Both the position numbers and the translations under genes were made by a program. DNA of 63,729 nt from Acetobacterium fimetarium (GTDB taxonomy: Bacteria; Bacillota; Clostridia; Eubacteriales; Eubacteriaceae): contig NZ_WJBC01000017.1 in NCBI RefSeq assembly GCF_014284475.1, forward strand, positions 1 through 63,729, given 5' to 3'. The notes under the pieces are model-generated. The model had not been told where the DNA came from and did no database searches. It was given only the letters and a program-made list of their open reading frames with translations. Of this stretch, positions 1 through 7,110 are shown piece after piece; within the stretch, counting starts at the first letter, position 1, and each line of letters opens with the position of its first letter.

Positions 1-669
1 TCTCTGCTCATGCTTGAGGCGTTTATTTATTCGTCTGATTTTTTGTGTTTTGTTGATGTTTTTGTAAACATCTCCATTGCTGATGATCGCAAAATCTTTA
101 ATCCCTAAGTCAATCCCGATCCCATAAGGCAAAACTCCCATACTTTGTTCAAAATCTTCATCGACTAAGATGCTGACATAATATCGTCCGGCTTGGATTG
201 AGATTGTTCCACTCATTACTTTTGAATTTGTTGGAATATAACCCTTTTCTTTTAACCGGACAAACCCAAAAGTTGGAATTTTTAACCGATGACGTTCAAT
301 TGTCCAGTCTGTCTTGTTATTTTTAGGGAAATAGGCTTTAACATTGCTGCTTCCTTTTTTCTTGAATTTTGGAAAGCCTGATTGCTTTTTGAAAAATCGC
401 CTGAAAGCTGTGTCAGCATTCATGATTGATTGCTTGACTGCCTTGCTGCTGACTGACTTGATCCACAGATATTCAGGATTATTGGGAATAAATTCATTGT
501 TAAGCCATTTTGAAAAATTATATCCAGACACAAAACGTTGTTCTTTTTCATATACTTCTTTGTTGTGAGCAAGGTAAAAGTTGTAAATAAAACGGCATAC
601 TCCAATGGTTTGACGGATTTTTAGTTTTTGTTCTTCCGCTGGGTTGATTTCTGTTTTATAGGTTCGCAT
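1..669 (-). CDS. tnpB: TnpB-family RNA-guided nuclease (partial)
   Basis: The frame starts at the ATG at 669 and stays open for 223 codons to the left edge, so the C-terminal half is missing from view. The N-terminal part has the usual OrfB helix-turn-helix region (near NFYLAHNKEVYEKE). It then reaches GIDLGIKDFA, which carries the first catalytic Asp of the RuvC-like domain. TnpB proteins of IS605/IS607 elements are ancestors of Cas12 and cut DNA using a guide RNA made from the element end. No frameshift or stop is seen in the visible part. The start overlaps the end of the tnpA remnant by 49 bases, as in intact IS607 elements. Whether the gene is complete cannot be judged here. Confidence 0.85.
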   Translation of the reverse strand, partial: MRTYKTEINPAEEQKLKIRQTIGVCRFIYNFYLAHNKEVYEKEQRFVSGYNFSKWLNNEFIPNNPEYLWIKSVSSKAVKQSIMNADTAFRRFFKKQSGFPKFKKKGSSNVKAYFPKNNKTDWTIERHRLKIPTFGFVRLKEKGYIPTNSKVMSGTISIQAGRYYVSILVDEDFEQSMGVLPYGIGIDLGIKDFAIISNGDVYKNINKTQKIRRINKRLKHEQR

Positions 670-839
670 AATCCTTCATCCTCCTTGATTTTGGATTTGT
701 ATTTACGAAGGCCATATATTCGACAGCTAAAAACATGAATGATGTTGATTAAGTCTTGAACCATTTCTTCTTCAGGAGAAAGTTTTTCATAATATACTCC
801 TTCTTTAATAAATAAGCACATTATGCCACATTTGAACAC
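621..839 (-). pseudogene. tnpA: C-terminal remnant of IS607 TnpA serine recombinase
   Basis: The 72-codon frame contains SPEEEMVQDLINIIHVFSCR followed by IYGLRKYK. This matches the usual C-terminal pattern of IS607 TnpA, an acidic stretch, a VEDL-like run, an IxxFS helix and LYGxRxxK. Full-length TnpA is about 190-210 residues with an N-terminal MerR-like helix-turn-helix and a serine catalytic domain, and both are absent here. The first residues (MFKCGIMCLF) are probably sequence read through the break rather than original protein. The assignment rests on the C-terminal pattern and on the position directly before tnpB. Confidence 0.6.
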
Positions 840-844
840 ATTTG

Positions 845-2014
845 TTAATACGTTTTATTGCAGTTTAGGATCTCCTTTATATATGCTTTTAATCCGTTGA
901 CGAGGGCATCGATGTCAGTGGTTTCATTAAAATAACCGATTCCGATACGGCAGGTGCCGCGAGTGACGGTGCCGATCAGGCGATGGGCACTGGGGGCACA
1001 GTGCAGGCCGGAGCGAATCATCACATGGCATTCCTGATCCAGGTAAAAGGCGATTTCTTCCGGCAGGTGGCCGGCGATATTAAACGGGATGACGCCAACT
1101 GTTTTGGCTGAATCCTGAGGGCCATACAGTTCGATACCGGGGACTGTTCTGAGTGCATTTAAAGCGTAGTCCACCAGGCGGTCCTCTTTACGGCGAATGT
1201 TTTCCAGTCCTTCGGTTTCCAGAAATTCCAGGGCGGCTCCGAGACCGATAATCCCGCTGACATTCAGTGTGCCGGCTTCCAGATGATTGGGATAATAATC
1301 GGGTTGGTATTCATAAGCGGAGTCACCGCCAGTTCCGCCCGAGATCAGGGGATGAATATCCACCGCACAGTTTACAACCAGCCCGCCGGTTCCCATGGGA
1401 CCCAAAAGGCTCTTATGTCCGGTGAAGGCCAGCAGATCAATCTGCTGAGCCTGAACATCAATGGGGAGAACCCCGGCGGATTGAGCGGCATCGACAAGAA
1501 ACAGGATTTTTCTGCTGCGAGCCAGATCACCGATGGCAGCGATGGGCTGGATGGTGCCCAGAACGTTGGAAGCATGGGTAAAAACGATGAGCCGGGTTTC
1601 GGGCCGGATGGCGGCTGCGACATCTTCGATGGCTGTTTCGCCCTGAGCATTTGCCGGAACAATTGAAATTGAAATGCCACGATCGCGCTCCAGCGTTTTG
1701 AGACAACGCCAGACAGCATTGTGCTCTAAAGCACTGGTGACGACATGATCACCGGGCTTTAAAATACCCTGCAGGGCAAGATTTAAAGATTCGGTAACGG
1801 ATGAAGTAAAAATGACGGTCTTTGGATCGGGATGGTTAAAAAGTCCGGCTAAACGTTTGCGAACCTGGAAAACCAGTCCGTCAGCCAGCATGGCTTTTTC
1901 GTATGCACCTCTTCCGGAAGTACCACCATTGTTGACGATGTAATCATAAATTCGATTAGGGACGACTGATGGCTTGGGATAGGTTGTTGCAGCATTATCT
2001 AAATAAACATCCAT
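845..2014 (-). CDS. NifS-like cysteine desulfurase (class V aminotransferase)
   Basis: This 389-residue PLP enzyme fits the cysteine desulfurase family TIGR01977. It begins with LDNAATTYPKP, has His98 in the EHN motif, the PLP-binding lysine at K201 (FTGHKS), and a catalytic cysteine at C339 (SGLHCAPSAH). Such enzymes take sulfur, or selenium, from cysteine or selenocysteine and pass it on as a persulfide or selenide. Members of this subfamily often sit beside molybdenum hydroxylase genes, and here two XdhC genes and a Mop-type enzyme follow. A role in adding the terminal sulfur or selenium ligand to the Mo cofactor is therefore plausible but inferred. A strong ribosome site (AGGAG) precedes the ATG and the gene has its own promoter, divergent from the ArsR gene. 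Confidence 0.88.
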   Translation of the reverse strand: MDVYLDNAATTYPKPSVVPNRIYDYIVNNGGTSGRGAYEKAMLADGLVFQVRKRLAGLFNHPDPKTVIFTSSVTESLNLALQGILKPGDHVVTSALEHNAVWRCLKTLERDRGISISIVPANAQGETAIEDVAAAIRPETRLIVFTHASNVLGTIQPIAAIGDLARSRKILFLVDAAQSAGVLPIDVQAQQIDLLAFTGHKSLLGPMGTGGLVVNCAVDIHPLISGGTGGDSAYEYQPDYYPNHLEAGTLNVSGIIGLGAALEFLETEGLENIRRKEDRLVDYALNALRTVPGIELYGPQDSAKTVGVIPFNIAGHLPEEIAFYLDQECHVMIRSGLHCAPSAHRLIGTVTRGTCRIGIGYFNETTDIDALVNGLKAYIKEILNCNKTY

Positions 2015-2064
2015 TTACAGGCTCCTTTTATAACAATATAATGATATACTTAGCTACTGCTTTA

Positions 2065-2093
2065 ATCATAGCTTTCGTGGCAGCATTCGTCAA
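2065..2093 (-). promoter_or_regulatory. Sigma-A promoter for the nifS-like gene
   Basis: On the minus strand TTGACG (2093-2088), a 17-base spacer and TATGAT (2070-2065) make a near-consensus promoter about 50 bases before the start at 2014. It faces away from the promoter of the ArsR gene. Confidence 0.65.
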
Positions 2094-2129
2094 TAAAATA
2101 AGGGGGTAGATTTTTGCTGGAAATAACGG

Positions 2130-2158
2130 TTGACAAAAACAATTGAACGGAATATCAT
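2130..2158 (+). promoter_or_regulatory. Sigma-A promoter for the ArsR-type regulator
   Basis: TTGACA (2130-2135), 17 bases and TATCAT (2153-2158) precede the start at 2201. The region over and after the -10 box (ATCATATG and, further on, TATGTGAT) has partial dyad symmetry. It could be the operator of the encoded repressor, which is inference. Confidence 0.65.
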
Positions 2159-2200
2159 ATGAGCATAAAGTTATGTGATTGTTTAGGAGTGTGAAAATAT

Positions 2201-2575
2201 ATGACAGCAGTTGAACTATTTAAAATTTTATCCGATACGAATCGCCTGAGGATTTTGAATCTTCTCTACGCGGATGAATTGTGCGTATGTGAGCTGGAGT
2301 ATCTGTTGGGCATTTCCCAGTCAAACTTGTCAAAGCACTTGCGACTGATGAGTGACGCGGGAATTCTGGAAAGCCGGCGACAAAACAAGTTTGCATATTA
2401 TAAAATTAAAGATGAAGAGATAAAGAAACACGAATTTTTAAAAAGTGTCTTTGAAATCGAACTGAAAAAAGAAGATTTTTTAACAGAAGAATTGGAAAAA
2501 CTAGGTCAATATCAGCAGAGTGATATCACCTGCCAGAGTATTACAGCTTTGATTTGTGAAAAGGCAAAAAGTTAA
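2201..2575 (+). CDS. ArsR/SmtB-family metal-responsive repressor
   Basis: This 124-residue winged-helix regulator carries ELCVCEL at residues 26-32, the classic metal- or metalloid-binding box with C28 and C30. A recognition helix follows (SQSNLSKHLRLMSDAGIL). ArsR proteins of this type release DNA when As(III), Sb(III) or a soft metal binds the cysteines. No arsenic transport or reductase gene lies nearby. The neighbours are a divergent cysteine desulfurase and a downstream XdhC, so the ligand may instead relate to sulfur, selenium or metal supply (inference). A ribosome site AGGAG lies at 2185-2189. Later cysteines (C116, C123) might extend the site. Confidence 0.85.
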   Translation: MTAVELFKILSDTNRLRILNLLYADELCVCELEYLLGISQSNLSKHLRLMSDAGILESRRQNKFAYYKIKDEEIKKHEFLKSVFEIELKKEDFLTEELEKLGQYQQSDITCQSITALICEKAKS

Positions 2576-2677
2576 TCATCGGTTTGCCTTTAATTGACTG
2601 CCGCCTGAAAGGTGAACAATTCACCCAAGGCGTTGTTTATTGTTGAAAAAAATGAGAATGAGTAATGAGGGGGAAGT

Positions 2678-3478
2678 ATGAAAATTCTGGAAGAACAGAT
2701 GAAAGCCCAAAAGGCCGGAATGCCGTATGCACTGTTGACCGTCACCGAAACAGAAGGCACATCGCCCTGTAAAGTTGGCAAGAAAATGTTGCTGCTTAAG
2801 GACGGTACAACATTTGGGACCGTGGGCGGTGGTGAATTTGAACGACAGGCGATTGAAGAGGCCAAACAGGCAATTAAAGACAGAAAGAGTTTTTATAAGC
2901 GGTATGCGCATTTACCCACCTATGAAGCAACGGGGCTTGGGTGCACGTTTAACACAAGCTTGTTTGTGGAAGTCGTCAGCCCCAGATTGCAGCTGGTGGT
3001 CTGCAATGGCGGTCATGTCGGCAGTGCGGTACTCCATTTTGCAAAACTTCTTCATTTTGAGACGACACTGATTGATACCCGCTCGCCAGAGCAGATACCG
3101 GACAAGATCGCTCTTGCAGATCATTTTGTTTCGTGCGAGACATTTGAAACCGGTATACTGGAGACAGATATCCCTGATGGTGCCTATTATATTTGCTGCG
3201 CATCAACGCATACCCAGGATAAATCGGCACTCAAAGGGGCAATGCAGAAGAAATTTGCCTATGTCGGGATGCTGGGGAGTATAAAAAAGACAAAAGAAAT
3301 GTACCGGCAACTGGAAGAAGAGGGGATCACCAGGGATTTGCTTGAGCAGGTCCACACCCCGGTCGGTTTGGACATCGGCGATCCGTCGCCGGAAGAAGTC
3401 GCTTTTTCCATATTGGCCGAGATCTTGATGATAAAAAATGGCGGAACGGGAAAACCCTGCCGCGAGCGCAGGCATTAG
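2678..3478 (+). CDS. XdhC/CoxF-family molybdenum hydroxylase maturation protein
   Basis: This 266-residue protein has an N-terminal XdhC/CoxI domain (EGTSPCKVGKKML, TVGGGEFE near residue 50) and a C-terminal Rossmann domain (VVCNGGHVGSAVL near residue 108, PVGLDIG further on). XdhC proteins bind the Mo cofactor, protect its sulfurated form and deliver it to xanthine-oxidase-family enzymes. C31 sits in the position of the conserved N-terminal loop. A strong GAGGGGG site precedes the ATG. The gene follows the ArsR gene by about 100 bases and may share its promoter. It is one of two XdhC paralogues here; the other (13512-14561) is longer and lies inside the main operon. Confidence 0.85.
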   Translation: MKILEEQMKAQKAGMPYALLTVTETEGTSPCKVGKKMLLLKDGTTFGTVGGGEFERQAIEEAKQAIKDRKSFYKRYAHLPTYEATGLGCTFNTSLFVEVVSPRLQLVVCNGGHVGSAVLHFAKLLHFETTLIDTRSPEQIPDKIALADHFVSCETFETGILETDIPDGAYYICCASTHTQDKSALKGAMQKKFAYVGMLGSIKKTKEMYRQLEEEGITRDLLEQVHTPVGLDIGDPSPEEVAFSILAEILMIKNGGTGKPCRERRH

Positions 3479-3569
3479 CGATCAGCAAAGTGAACCGAAA
3501 ACGGCCGGTGGCGGATGGATAATGAAACCCTGAAATCTTGATAAATTAATGTTCAGTAATCCCGTTTTG

Positions 3570-3622
3570 AAAGGGCATATCGTCTTGGTGACTAATCGTT
3601 ACGAAACGATATGTCCTTTTTT
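3570..3622 (+). terminator. Rho-independent terminator after the XdhC gene
   Basis: Two 14-base arms (3570-3583 and 3606-3619) pair with a single G-U wobble, and a run of T follows (3617-3622). The 22-base loop contains a second, smaller inverted repeat, ATCGTT/AACGAT (3595-3600 and 3605-3610), which uses part of the right arm. Two alternative folds are therefore possible. Confidence 0.75.
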
Positions 3623-3763
3623 CGAACGGTACAGAATAATTGATGATCAAAAAATAAGCGAATGGTCAAATTACGAACATCTTCAAACGACAAGAATGCT
3701 CAAAATATAAACACACTGATGATTCGCAGGATCAAGAATCGCCGGAATTTGGCTTTTTAAATG

Positions 3764-3780
3764 TTGGCACAATAATTGCT
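3764..3780 (+). promoter_or_regulatory. Sigma-54 promoter of the Mop operon
   Basis: TTGGCACAATAATTGCT matches the -24/-12 consensus, with GG at 3766-3767, GC at 3778-3779 and exactly 10 bases between them. Transcription would start near 3791. The last gene of the downstream cluster (16265-18190) encodes a sigma-54 activator, the expected partner. Activator sites probably lie in 3590-3760 but were not identified. Confidence 0.85.
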
Positions 3781-3790
3781 AAATATTAAC

Positions 3791-4150
3791 ACACAGAAGC
3801 GTGACATCATAAAGATTTGTTATTGTATTTTGCCCAAACCTTGTTTTACTGCATTCCTGAGAGAATGAAAAGTTAATGAAACATGAAATTTTTGTGAAAG
3901 AATTAGTTTACAATGGTTTCGTTTAGAAAAACAGGGTAATAATAGCAGGTAATGAATTTTATGGTCGCCGAACCAGTGTAAATTCACAGAGACGATGCGG
4001 GCAGGTTGTTATGACTGCAAAGGGTTTCTGAATGGATGGTTCGCCAAAAGTTAAACCTGGAAATTTGTTCAATTGTGAATTTGGCAAGGGTGAACTTTTA
4101 GGCTTCCCAAAGAGGTTTATTGTATCCAATATTTTAAGGAGGTATTCAAC
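3791..4150 (+). other. Long untranslated leader of the Mop operon
   Basis: About 360 bases separate the predicted start of transcription from the mop start codon, and no convincing gene lies in them. Two small hairpins can be drawn by eye: TGAATTT (3953-3959) with AAATTCA (3980-3986), and TAAACCT (4052-4058) with AGGTTTA (4113-4119), the second ending close to the ribosome site at 4136. A cofactor-sensing leader is possible, but no known riboswitch consensus was recognised with confidence. Confidence 0.4.
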
Positions 4151-6886
4151 GTGGAAAAAAAGACTTTGTTTATTAATGGGATTCAGAGGACTGTGATTGA
4201 CGATCCTGAAACAACCCTGGCAAATGTAATCAGAAAACAACAGGGTTTAACAGGAACAAAGGTAGGTTGCGGTAAAGCAGAATGTGGCGTCTGTTCAGTC
4301 ATATTAAATGGCAAGGTGGTACGATCCTGTGTTACAAAAATGAAACGAGTTGATGACGAATCTCAAATCATCACCATTGAAGGCGTGGGAACAAAGGATA
4401 ATCTTCACCCATTGCAGTTGGCATGGATGATTAATGGAGCTGCTCAGTGTGGATTCTGTACACCTGGTTTTATTGTTTCGGCAAGCGCTTTATTGGAAGA
4501 GAATGCTGATCCGACTCGACAGGAAGTAAGAGACTGGTTCCAGAAACATCGTAATGTCTGTCGTTGTACCGGATATATTCCGATCATTGATGCCGTTATG
4601 GATGCGGCCAAATTAATGCGTGGCGAAGTTAAAAAAGAAGATCTTTGGTACCAGTTAAAAGAAGGCGATTCCATCATGGGATCGAAGATGGTCCGTCCTT
4701 CTGCGCTAGCAAAAGTTACAGGAACATGGGACTTTGGTGCGGATTTAGGCTTAAAATTACCAGCAAATACCTTGCACATTAAACTGGTCCAGGCACAGGT
4801 ATCTCATGCAAACATTATTTCTATTGATACCTCTGAAGCGGAAAAAATGGAAGGCGTTTTCAAAGTATTAACCTATAAAGATGTTCCGGGAACAAACCGT
4901 ATTAATGGTTTGGCGTTTCCAACGAATTTAGGCGATGGACTGGAACGACCGATCTTATGCGATAAGAAAATCTTCCAGTTTGGGGATGCAATCGCCATGG
5001 TATTGGCCGACACACCTGAGCAGGCTGAAGCAGCAGCCGCAAAAGTTGTTGTAGAAATCGAAGAACTACTTCCTTACATGAGTGCTCCGGCCGCCATGGC
5101 AGATGATGCCATCGAAATTCATCCGGGAACACCAAATGTTTATTTTAAAACAAATGTTGTCAAAGGCGAAGAAACAACTCCATTTATGGAAAAACTTCCG
5201 AATATTATCGAAGGCGACTTCTATGTTGGCCGACAACCACATTTGCCATTGGAGCCAGACGTAGGATTTGCATACTTCGATGAAGAAGATAATTTGATGG
5301 TTCATTCCAAGAGTATTGCTCTTCACTTCCATCAGTTAATGACAGCAGAAGCCATTGGCGTGGATCCAACCAAATATTTCATTGTTCAAAACCCAACCGG
5401 TGGAACATTCGGTTATAAATTCAGCCCAACCATCGAAGGTTTATTGGGTGTAGCGGCATTAGTTACTAAAAGACCAGTTTATCTGGAATTCAATATGTAC
5501 CAACAGATTACCTATACCGGAAAACGTTCGCCGTTCTGGATGAATGTCAAAATGGGTGCGGATGAAAATGGTATCCTGCAAGCGATGGAAACCGACTGGT
5601 CTTGCGATCATGGTCCATACTGTGAATTCGGTGATCTGGTAACCACCCGTGGTTCTCAGTTTATCGGTGCCGGTTATGATATTCCGAACATTCGTGGCGA
5701 AGGCCGCACCGTTGCCACCAATCATGGCTGGGGATCAGCATTCAGAGGTTATGGTTCACCACAGAGTCTGTTTGCCTCAGAAACATTGATTGACATGCTG
5801 GCAGCGCAAATGGGCGAAGATCCATTGGAACTGCGTTACAAGAACGTATATCGTGAAAACAGAGGATCGACAACACCAAACGGATGTAAACCGGATGTTT
5901 ATGTTCTGGAAGAAGCAATTGATAAAATCAGACCGATTTATAAGGATGCCAAAGCAAAAGCCGAAGCGTTGAATGCCGAAGGCGGCGATATCAAACACGG
6001 TGTTGGTATTTCATTGAACATCTATGGTTGCGGACTTGACGGCCCAGACTCTGCCGAAATGTGGATTGAATTAACCAAAGATGGTGTGACTGTCGGCGAT
6101 TCATGGGAAGATCATGGTCAGGGAGCTGATATGGGTACATTAACCTTTGCTCACGAAACATTAAGACCATTAGGAATCAAACCAGAACAGATTAAACTGG
6201 TTATGAATAACATGAAGCTGACTCCAAACAGTGGACCAGCCGGCGGTAGCCGATCGAATGTACTAGTTGGTAATGCCATCAAAGTCGGTTGTGAAAACTT
6301 ACTAGCCGCCATGAAAAAAGCAGACGGCAGTTTCAGAACTTATGATGAAATGGTCGCTGAAGGTTTGCCATTACGATATGATGGCGTCTGGACAGCACCT
6401 TGTACCGCACCATCGGTTGAAACAAGTCAGGGAAATCCATTCCCGGTTTACATGTACGGTGTGTTATTGTCAGAAGTTTCTGTCGATACGACAAACGGAA
6501 AAACACATGTCGATAAATTGACCCTGGTTTCAGACTGTGGTACCATTACCAATAAGATCGTTCTTGACGGTCAGTTGTGGGGCGGCTTGACTCAGGGGAT
6601 TGGTCTGGCATTGAGCGAAGACTTTGAAGATCTGAAAAAACATACAACTTTAACCGGTTGTGGCATTCCGCAGGTCAAAGATGTGCCTGACGAAATCGTT
6701 CTGATTCATCAGGAAACACCACGTCCGCTGGGACCATTTGGAGCTGCCGGTTCTGGAGAAATGCCATTGTCGGCACCGCATGCATCGATCTGTAATGCGA
6801 TTTATAATGCCTGTGGCGTACGTATTACACATTTGCCGGCTTATCCGGAAAAAGTGCTGGCAGGTTTAAAAGATTTACAAAAGTAG
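4151..6886 (+). CDS. mop: Mop-type molybdenum aldehyde oxidoreductase
   Basis: This 911-residue xanthine-oxidase-family enzyme oxidises aldehydes to acids at a molybdopterin-cytosine-dinucleotide Mo centre and passes electrons through two [2Fe-2S] clusters. The cysteines fall at 40, 45, 48, 60 and 100, 103, 137, 139, the spacing known for Desulfovibrio gigas MOP (907 residues). A hammerhead domain follows (near residue 180), then Mo-cofactor loops GGTFGYKF and FRGYGSPQ and the catalytic glutamate E870 in GSGEMP. There is no FAD domain, so it is not a classical xanthine dehydrogenase. The start is GTG at 4151 with AAGGAGGT at 4136-4143. It is the first gene of a sigma-54-driven cluster of maturation genes. 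The physiological aldehyde is unknown. Confidence 0.92.
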   Translation: MEKKTLFINGIQRTVIDDPETTLANVIRKQQGLTGTKVGCGKAECGVCSVILNGKVVRSCVTKMKRVDDESQIITIEGVGTKDNLHPLQLAWMINGAAQCGFCTPGFIVSASALLEENADPTRQEVRDWFQKHRNVCRCTGYIPIIDAVMDAAKLMRGEVKKEDLWYQLKEGDSIMGSKMVRPSALAKVTGTWDFGADLGLKLPANTLHIKLVQAQVSHANIISIDTSEAEKMEGVFKVLTYKDVPGTNRINGLAFPTNLGDGLERPILCDKKIFQFGDAIAMVLADTPEQAEAAAAKVVVEIEELLPYMSAPAAMADDAIEIHPGTPNVYFKTNVVKGEETTPFMEKLPNIIEGDFYVGRQPHLPLEPDVGFAYFDEEDNLMVHSKSIALHFHQLMTAEAIGVDPTKYFIVQNPTGGTFGYKFSPTIEGLLGVAALVTKRPVYLEFNMYQQITYTGKRSPFWMNVKMGADENGILQAMETDWSCDHGPYCEFGDLVTTRGSQFIGAGYDIPNIRGEGRTVATNHGWGSAFRGYGSPQSLFASETLIDMLAAQMGEDPLELRYKNVYRENRGSTTPNGCKPDVYVLEEAIDKIRPIYKDAKAKAEALNAEGGDIKHGVGISLNIYGCGLDGPDSAEMWIELTKDGVTVGDSWEDHGQGADMGTLTFAHETLRPLGIKPEQIKLVMNNMKLTPNSGPAGGSRSNVLVGNAIKVGCENLLAAMKKADGSFRTYDEMVAEGLPLRYDGVWTAPCTAPSVETSQGNPFPVYMYGVLLSEVSVDTTNGKTHVDKLTLVSDCGTITNKIVLDGQLWGGLTQGIGLALSEDFEDLKKHTTLTGCGIPQVKDVPDEIVLIHQETPRPLGPFGAAGSGEMPLSAPHASICNAIYNACGVRITHLPAYPEKVLAGLKDLQK

Positions 6887-6904
6887 TCTGAACATTATAA
6901 CAAA

Positions 6905-7081
6905 GGGGCTGTTGCAAACTCGAAAAGCCGATTAAAGGTATCTACTCAAATCGGTTAATTGTCCGAACTTGCCAATGATCCACCACGCGCTGGAGCGAAT
7001 ATCCAAACGGGTATCCGCTCTCATGCCGGGCGGAAATGCTGGCTGGGTGCGATCAATTAAAACGGAGTTTTGTAACAGCTC
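6905..7081 (+). mobile_element. MITE-like element between mop and the next gene
   Basis: The ends are imperfect inverted repeats: GGGGCTGTTGCAAACTC at 6905-6921 and GAGTTTTGTAACAGCTC at 7065-7081. The outer sequence resembles ends of IS1182-like transposons. The 177-base body has no gene but contains inner hairpins, such as CCGATT (6928-6933) with AATCGG (6949-6954), and GAGCG with CGCTC further in. No clear target duplication was found. It lies in the 224-base gap between two genes of one operon and could affect downstream expression. Confidence 0.55.
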
Positions 7082-7110
7082 TATTTTAAATTAGAAGGGT
7101 AGCAGAGAAA

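Larger units (their letters stand above)
1..840 (-). mobile_element. Remnant of an IS607-type insertion element
   Basis: Two overlapping minus-strand frames have the order and overlap typical of IS607: the tail of a serine recombinase gene (tnpA), then tnpB. The tnpA part has lost its N-terminal catalytic domain, so the element cannot move by itself. The break lies within a few bases of the 3' end of the nifS-like gene at 845. The left end of the element is outside the window and no terminal sequence was identified. Confidence 0.7.

Noticed and set aside
1283-1719. Open frames on both strands inside the nifS-like gene
   Set aside because: They overlap a gene with all catalytic motifs and show no motif of their own.
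3791-4150. Calling the mop leader a Moco riboswitch
   Set aside because: Hairpins exist, but I could not match the known consensus by eye, so only an untyped leader is reported.
4151-6886. Naming the enzyme xanthine dehydrogenase
   Set aside because: There is no FAD subunit or FAD domain, and cysteine positions and length fit the MOP aldehyde oxidoreductase type.
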